A stretch of DNA of 10,090 bases, taken from NCBI GenBank assembly GCA_947378615.1, contig CANCKV010000067.1, forward strand, positions 1 through 10,090, in the 5' to 3' direction. Each line of letters begins with the position of its first letter. The stretch's first letter is position 1. Under the pieces are notes generated by a model. That model did not search any database, was not told the origin of the DNA, and was given only the letters and a program-made list of their open reading frames with translations. Shown one piece after another: positions 1-8,220 of the stretch. Source of the stretch: Chitinophagaceae bacterium. Its GTDB lineage: Bacteria; Bacteroidota; Bacteroidia; Chitinophagales; Chitinophagaceae. The translations under genes and the position numbers were made by a program.

Positions 1-30
1 ATTGCAATATTTTTGCCATAAATAATTGTT

Positions 31-2037
31 ATGAAAAAGATTTCATCAGTCATTTTACTGTCTCTATTATTTATTGGAGTAATTCCCTTTTTATATTCGT
101 TTACTTCCTTTAATAATTACTCAAATAATCCCATAATTAAATTTCCCTACAAAAAAGCGGGACTTACCGAACGTCAGGCTGCTGCGCATCTGTTGAGTCG
201 CTTTACTTTTGGTGCTACTCCTAATCAAATAGATGAAGTGGTGAAGATGGGTTTGGAGAATTGGTTTCAACAACAATTACTTGCCAATCAATCCGATGAT
301 TCACTCAAGACAATGTTGAGTGGATATGAAACGCTGTCAATGACAAATGAGGAAATAGTAAAGATATTCCCCCGGAATAACGGACAGGTTATTAAGAGGG
401 CAATTAAGGAAGGTAAACTTGAAAAGGATTCAGGACAATTTGACAAGAAAGAAAATCGGATAAAAATAGATGCCTATATGAAGGCTAACGGATTGAAACC
501 TGAAAGAGAATTAATCAGACAATTAATTAATCAAAAAATATTGCGAGCAGCCTATTCAAATAATCAATTGCAGGAGGTGATGACGAGTTTTTGGTTCAAT
601 CATTTCAATGTTTCCTTAACCAAAAAAGATTGTATTCATTTTGTTACCTGTTATGAAAAAAATGAAATTCGTCCTAATGCCTTAGGCAAATTTGGTTCAT
701 TATTGTTGGCTACAGCTAAGTCGCCGGCTATGCTTACTTATTTGGACAACTTTAGGAGTGTAGCAAACGAATCGGGTTCTGTTGCAAATGAGGCAGGGGC
801 GAGAAGATTGAGGGAACTGTATGCGAAGCAACTTGAATTGAGAAATAGCGGCGACACGAGTAAGCAATTTAAAGACGTTATTGAAAAAATAAAGAAGTCC
901 CAAAAGGCACAAGGTCTCAATGAAAACTATGCTAGAGAAGTGATGGAGTTGCACACATTGGGCGTAGATGGAGGCTATACACAAAGCGACGTAACAAATG
1001 CTGCGAAAGTTTTAACAGGGTGGACGATTTTTCCGATGTCGAATGCTTATGGTGGCAAGGATGCAATGACAAAACTAATTGAAAGGGTTGGTGAAGACAG
1101 GCTAAAGCAACAGGGATTTGTGCATGAAGGAGATTTTATGTTTACCCCGAATAAGCATGACAAAACAGAAAAGGTGATTCTAGGCAAGATATTTCCTGCA
1201 AACGGAGGATACGACGAGGGAGTTAGGTTACTGAATATGTTGGCGAATCATACTTCTACTGCTCATTTCATTTCCAAGAAATTGGCCGTACACTTTGTTT
1301 GTGACAATCCTCCTACAACATTGATTGAAAAGATGGCGAATACCTTTTTAAGTAGTGGTGGCGACATTCAGCAGGTATTGTTGACGATGGTGAATGCTCC
1401 TGAATTTTGGAGTAAAGAGTCTGTGAGGGAAAAGATAAAGTCTCCTTTCGAATTAGCTGTCAGTACTTCAAGGGCATTGAATGCGGGAATTGCACAGCCC
1501 TATCAGTTGGCAAATTGGATTAATAAGATGGGAGAAAGGATGTATTTCTATCAGGCTCCTACCGGTTTCCCAGATAAGGCTAAATATTGGATTAATACAG
1601 GTTCTTTATTGAATAGGATGAACTTTGGTTTAGCATTAGCATCACAAAGGGTTCCCGGTGTAACTTTTAATTTGTCAGCACTCAATAATTATCATGAACC
1701 CGAAAGTACAGAGGCTGCGCTTTCAACTTATTGTAAATTATTGATGCCTGAAAGAAATGTGAATGAAACTGTGAAACGTTTGACACCACTCATCAATGAC
1801 CCTACGATTCATGATAAGGTGGATGCTGCGGCAGGCAAGACTGTCTCGCCTCAAACGGAAACATCAATGAGTGGAGACGAGATGATGAATGAAAAAGGAA
1901 GTCAAAAGGGAAAGAAAGGGAAAACTAAAAATGAGGATTTGACGATTAATCAAATGCAGTCGATGAAAGGTAATAATTCGATGATTAATCAGGTGACAGG
2001 TATCATCATTGGTTCGCCTGAATTTCAAAGGAGATAA
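31..2037 (+). CDS. DUF1800 family exported protein, copy A
   Basis: A 668-residue protein of the DUF1800 family, whose biochemical role is not established. Residues 1-27 look like a Sec-type signal or anchor: two lysines, then a long hydrophobic run, with no clear AxA cleavage site, so it may stay membrane-attached. Family landmarks follow in order: a conserved block at 36-72 (FPYKKAGLTE, then HLLSRFTFGAT), FWFNHF at 187-192, LNENYAREVMELHTLGVDGG at 296-315, LTGWTI soon after, and YQAPTGFPD starting at 507 followed by YWINTGSLLNRMNF. The protein ends in GSPEFQRR. Residues about 613-655 form a Lys/Met/Asn-rich low-complexity linker before the last conserved helix, which makes the protein longer than I remember as usual for the family. 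The start is set by MKK just before the hydrophobic segment, and by gap-free alignment with copy B from the first methionine. No Shine-Dalgarno is seen. It is 110 bases upstream of copy B and probably in the same operon. Family is certain; function is unknown. Confidence 0.95.
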   Translation: MKKISSVILLSLLFIGVIPFLYSFTSFNNYSNNPIIKFPYKKAGLTERQAAAHLLSRFTFGATPNQIDEVVKMGLENWFQQQLLANQSDDSLKTMLSGYETLSMTNEEIVKIFPRNNGQVIKRAIKEGKLEKDSGQFDKKENRIKIDAYMKANGLKPERELIRQLINQKILRAAYSNNQLQEVMTSFWFNHFNVSLTKKDCIHFVTCYEKNEIRPNALGKFGSLLLATAKSPAMLTYLDNFRSVANESGSVANEAGARRLRELYAKQLELRNSGDTSKQFKDVIEKIKKSQKAQGLNENYAREVMELHTLGVDGGYTQSDVTNAAKVLTGWTIFPMSNAYGGKDAMTKLIERVGEDRLKQQGFVHEGDFMFTPNKHDKTEKVILGKIFPANGGYDEGVRLLNMLANHTSTAHFISKKLAVHFVCDNPPTTLIEKMANTFLSSGGDIQQVLLTMVNAPEFWSKESVREKIKSPFELAVSTSRALNAGIAQPYQLANWINKMGERMYFYQAPTGFPDKAKYWINTGSLLNRMNFGLALASQRVPGVTFNLSALNNYHEPESTEAALSTYCKLLMPERNVNETVKRLTPLINDPTIHDKVDAAAGKTVSPQTETSMSGDEMMNEKGSQKGKKGKTKNEDLTINQMQSMKGNNSMINQVTGIIIGSPEFQRR

Positions 2038-2062
2038 AAATAATCGGTGAAGTTGGCAGACT

Positions 2063-2074
2063 CCAATTAATTGG
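2063..2074. repeat. Perfect 12-bp palindrome CCAATTAATTGG
   Basis: CCAATTAATTGG is its own reverse complement and lies in the 110-base gap between the two DUF1800 genes. It could be an operator or a weak hairpin, but a palindrome of this size in AT-rich DNA can also arise by chance. No run of T follows it, so it is not a terminator. Confidence 0.3.
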
Positions 2075-2147
2075 GTTAAACCTTGTTAGTTTGAGTTAGT
2101 CAACTGCAACATAAAACAACAGACGTTACTACATAAATTTGTTTGGC

Positions 2148-4172
2148 ATGAAAAAATATTCTTCGGTAGTATTCATATTATTTTTCCTCATCGGGATAGT
2201 TCCCATTTTATCGTCATTCACTAATACCGACAGCCTCGAACAATTTACTTCCATAAAATTTCCTTATAAAAAAGCTGGACTCACAGAACGACAAGCTGCT
2301 GCACACTTATTGAGTCGATTTACTTTTGGGGCAACACCCAATCAAATAGACGAAGTAGTTAAATTAGGTTTGGAGAAATGGTTTGAGCAACAAATTGATG
2401 CAAAACTACCTGATGATTCTCTGAATGTGGCACTTGCCCCTTATGAAACGCTCAACCTAAATAACAAACAATTAATCAATACTTACCTGAATAGTGGTCA
2501 ACTTATAAATTTGGCTATTAAAGAAGGTGTTGTACCAAAGGATTCTGCGCTTCATTTTGAATATAAAAATCATAAAACTCAAATAGATTCCTTCATGAAC
2601 GAAAGAGGGTTGAAACAACAGCAAGAATTAGTGAGGCAATTGATTGGTCAGAAGATAATTCGTGCGGCATCTACTAATAATCAATTACAAGAGGTCTTGA
2701 CTAGCTTTTGGTACAATCATTTTAATGTAGATGTCACAAAAGATAATGCAACAAACTATGTTATTTGCTACGAAAAGGACGTTATCAGACCAAATGCATT
2801 AGGGAAGTTCGAGGATTTATTGATAGCAACGGCAAAGTCTCCCGCAATGCTAACTTATCTCGACAACTTTAGGAGTGTGGCAAGTATGAATAATCAAGGA
2901 CCCGAAGCAGCTGCAAAAATATTGAAGGATTTATATGAACAGCAACAACAAATGCGGGCAAAAGGAGATACTGGAGTCAAATACAAGGAGTTAGGCAATA
3001 GAATTAACTATTTGAAGAATCAGCAGGGATTGAATGAGAATTATGCACGCGAAATAATGGAATTGCATACACTCGGTGTGGACGGCGGCTATACGCAGAC
3101 CGACGTAACGAATGCGGCAAAGGTTTTGACAGGTTGGACTATCTTTCCAATGAATGATAATCAAGGATTGCAGGGCATACAAAAGATGATTGACAAGGTG
3201 GGTATTGAGAAATTGACACAACAAGGGTATGTTCATGACGGAGACTTCATGTTTGCGATTAACAAACACGACCAAACTGAAAAGGTCGTACTTGGTAATA
3301 CGTTTCCTGTAAAGGGCGGAGTTGATGAAGGCAAAAAATTGATAAATATGCTTGCTCACCACAATTCGACGGCACATTTTATTTGTAAAAAATTGGCCGT
3401 TAGGTTTGTTAGCGATAATCCTTCGAAGGAATTAATAGAGAAGATGGCAACCACCTTTTTGAAACAAGACGGCGATATCAAACAAGTACTAACTACAATG
3501 GTCACTTCTCCTGAATTTTGGTGTAAGAATTCATTGAGGGAAAAGATTAAATCTCCCTTTGAATTGACTATTAGTACGGTAAGGGCATTAAATGCTACGA
3601 TTAATCAACCCTATCAGTTGTTTAATTGGGTAAATCGAATGGGAGAAAAGATGTATCATTATCAGGCACCTACAGGCTTTCCCGATAAGGCACAATATTG
3701 GATAAACACAGGTTCCTTATTAAATAGAATGAACTTTGGGTTAGCATTAGCAAGTCAAAAAATTCCGGGTATTACTTTCAATTTAGCCGCTTTAAATAAT
3801 CATCATGAGCCCGAAAGCATGGAGGCTGCATTGACTACCTATTGTAAACTATTATTACCCGAACGGGATGTAAAAGAAACCGTAAAGAGATTGTTGCCAC
3901 TAATCAACGACCCACAATTAGACAGTAAGATTGCTGCTGCAGGAAAGTCAGTTAAAAATGAACCTGAACATCCCGCTATGAGCAATGATATGATGATGAC
4001 AATGATGGATTCGGGGGTAAAGAATGATATGAAAGGCAAAGAAGCAACTAAAAGAAATGATACAAATAATAATAAACAAGCATCTTTGAATGGAACGGTC
4101 GCTATTAATAACAACATGCTATCGCAGGTAGCGGGAATAATCATTGGTTCGCCTGAATTTCAAAGAAGGTGA
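2148..4172 (+). CDS. DUF1800 family exported protein, copy B
   Basis: A second DUF1800 protein of 674 residues, a clear paralogue of copy A. I place the start at the ATG at 2148. A TTG nine bases upstream is in frame, but only the ATG gives MKK followed directly by the hydrophobic segment and aligns without gaps to copy A, so that the conserved IKFPYKK block begins at residue 36 in both. The same landmarks are present: FWYNHF, LNENYAREIMELHTLGVDGG, LTGWTIFPM, YQAPTGFPDKAQYWINTGS and a C-terminal GSPEFQRR. Many middle stretches differ. The C-terminal linker from about residue 611 is unlike that of copy A in sequence but alike in character: it starts MSNDMMMTMM and continues Lys/Asn-rich. Export is expected from the N-terminus, with no obvious signal peptidase site. 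It is followed by a repeat-filled gap of 132 bases and then the DUF1501 gene. Function is unknown. Confidence 0.94.
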   Translation: MKKYSSVVFILFFLIGIVPILSSFTNTDSLEQFTSIKFPYKKAGLTERQAAAHLLSRFTFGATPNQIDEVVKLGLEKWFEQQIDAKLPDDSLNVALAPYETLNLNNKQLINTYLNSGQLINLAIKEGVVPKDSALHFEYKNHKTQIDSFMNERGLKQQQELVRQLIGQKIIRAASTNNQLQEVLTSFWYNHFNVDVTKDNATNYVICYEKDVIRPNALGKFEDLLIATAKSPAMLTYLDNFRSVASMNNQGPEAAAKILKDLYEQQQQMRAKGDTGVKYKELGNRINYLKNQQGLNENYAREIMELHTLGVDGGYTQTDVTNAAKVLTGWTIFPMNDNQGLQGIQKMIDKVGIEKLTQQGYVHDGDFMFAINKHDQTEKVVLGNTFPVKGGVDEGKKLINMLAHHNSTAHFICKKLAVRFVSDNPSKELIEKMATTFLKQDGDIKQVLTTMVTSPEFWCKNSLREKIKSPFELTISTVRALNATINQPYQLFNWVNRMGEKMYHYQAPTGFPDKAQYWINTGSLLNRMNFGLALASQKIPGITFNLAALNNHHEPESMEAALTTYCKLLLPERDVKETVKRLLPLINDPQLDSKIAAAGKSVKNEPEHPAMSNDMMMTMMDSGVKNDMKGKEATKRNDTNNNKQASLNGTVAINNNMLSQVAGIIIGSPEFQRR

Positions 4173-4178
4173 AATCTA

Positions 4179-4208
4179 GTTATGAGTTATGAGTTATGAA
4201 CTATGAGT
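4179..4208 (+). repeat. Heptamer tandem repeat, left array
   Basis: Starting seven bases after the stop codon of DUF1800 copy B, the 7-base unit GTTATGA occurs three times exactly (4179-4199). A variant ACTATGA and a partial unit GT follow. The array is the reverse complement, in consensus, of the right array at 4244-4299. Bases 4185-4208 pair with 4272-4295 over 24 positions with only two differences, and both would be G-U pairs in RNA. Confidence 0.85.
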
Positions 4209-4243
4209 ATTTTGTTGGAAAACAAGGCTCTATTCAAATAAAG

Positions 4244-4299
4244 ACTTATCACTTATAACTCATCACTCATCACTTATAGTTCATAACTTATAACTTAAA
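4244..4299 (+). repeat. Heptamer tandem repeat, right array
   Basis: Eight consecutive 7-base units run in perfect register: ACTTATC, ACTTATA, ACTCATC, ACTCATC, ACTTATA, GTTCATA, ACTTATA, ACTTAAA. The array ends five bases before the ATG of the DUF1501 gene. It is inverted relative to the left array, so a transcript across this gap could form a long AT-rich helix closing the 63-base stretch 4209-4271, with alternative slipped registers. The leader of the DUF1501 gene would then be double-stranded. Whether this regulates translation or is only a dispersed intergenic repeat cannot be told from one copy. Confidence 0.85.
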
Positions 4300-4304
4300 A
4301 GAAC

Positions 4305-5573
4305 ATGTCAACAAGAAGAGGTTTCATAAAGTCAGGGGCACTTGCCTTATTTGCTACAGGAATTGGCGGCATCCCTACATTTATTGCCCGTGCGGCAAAT
4401 AGTGGCAAAATAATTTCTCCTTACAAAAAGAGTAAGAAGCTTGTCTGCATCTTTCAGCGTGGTGCGATGGATGGCTTAATGGCTGTGACTCCTTTTACGG
4501 ATGACAATCTTAAATTGGCGAGGCCTAACTTATTCATGACCGCTGCGAAGGGCGTTTCTAATTCTCCATTGATTGACCTTGATGGACGCTTTGGATTACA
4601 TCCTACGATGAAGGCTTTTGAACCCTTGTTTAGAGAGAAAAGATTGGGAATAGTACATGCAGTCGGTTCTCCAAATAATACCCGTTCACACTTCGATGCG
4701 CAGGATTATATGGAAGCCGGCACTCCTTTTAATAAGGGAACAAGTTCAGGTTGGCTGAATAGGGCAGTCGGATTGTTAGGGCACGATGGTGCCACTCCTT
4801 TTCAGGCGGTGAGTATTTCGAGTTCCTTGCCTAAGTCGTTTTATGGAGACAATCCCTCTTTAGCGATTAGTAATTTACAGGACTTCACCATTCAGATGAA
4901 AGGGAATCCGATGGCGTCGAATATGGCGGCAAAGAGTTTCGAAGAATTGTACGACCAAACTTCTTCTAATTTGTTGAGTAGAACGGGAAAAGAAAGTTTC
5001 GACGCTGTTAAGATGTTGCAGAAAGCCGACACAAAACACTATAAGCCTGCAAATGGAGCAGTTTATCCTGATACACAATTGGGCAATTCCTTAAAACAGA
5101 TTGCACAATTGATAAAGATGGATGTAGGGCTCGAAGTGGCATTTACGGAGTGTGGAGGATGGGATACACATTATAATCAAGGAACTGAGGCAGGGGCGTT
5201 TGCAAGAAATGTAGGAGACTTGAGTAATTGTATCAATGCTTTTTGGACGGATATATCTTCATATCAAGATGAAGTTACGTTGATGACAATGACAGAATTT
5301 GGAAGGACCGTAAAGCAAAACGGTACAGGAGGTACTGATCATGGTCGTGGAAGTTGCTTATTTGTTTTGGGTAATGATGTGAATGGAGGAATCGTTCATG
5401 GGAATATGCCATTATTAGTCAAAGAAAATTTGGAAGACGGCAGGGATGTTCCTGTTACTACCGATTTCAGAAGTGTATTTAGTGAAGTGGCAGATAGTCA
5501 TTTGAAAATAAATAATGACAAGGTCTTATTTCCGGATTGGGATGGGAAGAAAATTGGGGTGATGAAGGGGTAA
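4305..5573 (+). CDS. DUF1501 family protein with Tat signal peptide
   Basis: A 422-residue DUF1501 protein. The family is related to the alkaline phosphatase/sulfatase superfamily, but its substrate is unknown. The N-terminus is a textbook twin-arginine signal: TRRGFIK at residues 3-9, a hydrophobic stretch to about 27, and a likely cleavage after ARA at 28-30. It is therefore probably exported folded, possibly with a bound metal. Family motifs are RGAMDGL (52-58), GLHP (97-100), RSHFDAQDYMEAG (127-139), CGGWDTH (283-289), EFGRT (331-335) and GGTDHGRG (342-349). The Asp and His residues in these motifs are the natural candidates for metal ligands or catalysis, by inference from the superfamily. 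It follows the two DUF1800 genes on the same strand; DUF1800/DUF1501 neighbours are known from many Bacteroidota and Planctomycetes genomes, suggesting a shared task. The start is the ATG directly before the Tat motif, preceded by an A-rich leader. Confidence 0.95.
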   Translation: MSTRRGFIKSGALALFATGIGGIPTFIARAANSGKIISPYKKSKKLVCIFQRGAMDGLMAVTPFTDDNLKLARPNLFMTAAKGVSNSPLIDLDGRFGLHPTMKAFEPLFREKRLGIVHAVGSPNNTRSHFDAQDYMEAGTPFNKGTSSGWLNRAVGLLGHDGATPFQAVSISSSLPKSFYGDNPSLAISNLQDFTIQMKGNPMASNMAAKSFEELYDQTSSNLLSRTGKESFDAVKMLQKADTKHYKPANGAVYPDTQLGNSLKQIAQLIKMDVGLEVAFTECGGWDTHYNQGTEAGAFARNVGDLSNCINAFWTDISSYQDEVTLMTMTEFGRTVKQNGTGGTDHGRGSCLFVLGNDVNGGIVHGNMPLLVKENLEDGRDVPVTTDFRSVFSEVADSHLKINNDKVLFPDWDGKKIGVMKG

Positions 5574-5669
5574 GATTATTCAAAAGGACTTACCACATTT
5601 TCAACAAGAAATAAAGGAACATTAAGTGTTTTGAATATTTTTTGCATCCTATTTGTTCTATAACAAAAT

Positions 5670-5704
5670 AAAAGAGGCTGCCCTTGTGAGACAGCCTCTT
5701 TTTT
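5670..5704. terminator. Bidirectional rho-independent terminator
   Basis: A perfect 11-bp stem, AAAAGAGGCTG (5670-5680) with CAGCCTCTTTT (5692-5702), closes an 11-base loop. On the + strand it runs into six T (5699-5704). Read on the - strand, the stem ends in TTTT followed by ATTTTGTT. It lies between two converging genes, so it probably ends both the DUF1800/DUF1501 transcript and the transcript carrying the 68-residue protein. Confidence 0.9.
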
Positions 5705-5721
5705 GTGTCGTTAAAAGAACC

Positions 5722-5928
5722 TTAGAAAGACTGCTTAGCAACACCATCAGCTATTGCTTGAAGTGCTTTTGTTTCACCTAAGATAGCAGCCATCTTATTA
5801 CCTTTTCCGTCATTTCCAGCAGCCATGTAGCCACCTCTTGCGGTTTTTGTAATTACTGCATCATGCATAGGTACATCTTTTTCCTTTGTCTTTAAGCAGT
5901 ATGCTTTAATCATTTTACTTGTATCCAT
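5722..5928 (-). CDS. Small protein, DUF5679-like with lost zinc cysteines
   Basis: A 68-residue cytosolic-looking protein with no signal peptide or membrane segment. After a short lead it reads IKAYCLKTKEK (7-17), then a predicted strand region VITKTARGGYMAAG (25-38), then NDGKGNKMAAILG (39-51) and a probable helix. My memory of DUF5679, a four-cysteine zinc ribbon, is roughly YCVKCKAK, then VTMKNGRPA, then CPVCGTKM..IG. The layout here matches that order, but only the first cysteine (C11) remains; the others align with T14, N39 and K42. The fold may persist without zinc. I believe small proteins of this type occur in other Bacteroidota but have not checked. Met6 is an alternative start. The codons read cleanly and the frame ends just before the strong terminator, which supports a real gene. 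It lies 154 bases downstream of gyrB on the same strand and may be cotranscribed. Function is unknown. Confidence 0.8.
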   Translation of the reverse strand: MDTSKMIKAYCLKTKEKDVPMHDAVITKTARGGYMAAGNDGKGNKMAAILGETKALQAIADGVAKQSF

Positions 5929-6010
5929 TTCACTTGATTTTTGCCTTACTTATGTTTTATTTGGTAAAGCATCGTTAAAAAATAAACTTTTGATAGCACA
6001 AACTACTATA

Positions 6011-6048
6011 ATATTTTTATAAATAAAATGTTCTGTTGATAAAAATAT
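6011..6048. repeat. AT-only inverted repeat downstream of gyrB
   Basis: ATATTTTTAT (6011-6020) and ATAAAAATAT (6039-6048) are exact reverse complements around an 18-base spacer, about 35 bases past the gyrB stop. A 10-bp stem made only of A and T is weak. It could slow or partly end gyrB transcripts, or be chance in AT-rich DNA. Confidence 0.3.
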
Positions 6049-6082
6049 CTATTTATGTGAATTACTTAAGATTATTGACGAA

Positions 6083-8083
<2,001 letters not shown>

Positions 8084-8088
8084 TTACT

Positions 8089-8102
8089 CCTTTTTTCAAA
8101 GG
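8089..8102 (-). promoter_or_regulatory. Short hairpin in gyrB leader
   Basis: On the - strand, CCTTT-GAAA-AAAGG forms a 5-bp stem with a GNRA-type tetraloop, with its 3' side 17 bases upstream of the gyrB ATG. The 3' side of the stem runs into AGGAG, which resembles a Shine-Dalgarno core but is about 15 bases from the ATG, too far for normal use. This may be a leader structure or chance. Confidence 0.3.
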
Positions 8103-8134
8103 GGTCGAAGATAATGCATTTAATAAGTTTTGGT

Positions 8135-8148
8135 ATGATTTATATCAT
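8135..8148. promoter_or_regulatory. Dyad ATGAT-TTAT-ATCAT between the ClC gene and gyrB
   Basis: Two 5-base arms around a 4-base spacer give a TGAT-N6-ATCA pattern, similar in layout to CRP/FNR-type operators (TTGAT-N4-ATCAA). It lies 64 bases upstream of the gyrB start, a sensible place for an operator. No regulator gene is present in the window, and short AT-rich dyads are common. Confidence 0.25.
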
Positions 8149-8220
8149 TAGGTTTTCCACATTTCATCTATTTTGCACAGACTTTGGCTTTAAATGTGAT
8201 TTGAGCGTAATAAAAGACCA

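Noticed and set aside
2134..2141. TAAATTTG, an exact match to the Bacteroidota TAnnTTTG promoter element, before DUF1800 copy B
   Set aside because: No TTG element lies at the right distance upstream, and the site would start transcription at about the start codon. A chance match is likely in such AT-rich DNA.
2139..2147. TTG start for DUF1800 copy B adding MFG
   Set aside because: The ATG at 2148 aligns exactly with the start of copy A and begins the signal sequence with MKK.
4179..4299. CRISPR array
   Set aside because: The repeats are 7 bases long and directly abutting, with no spacers and no cas genes.
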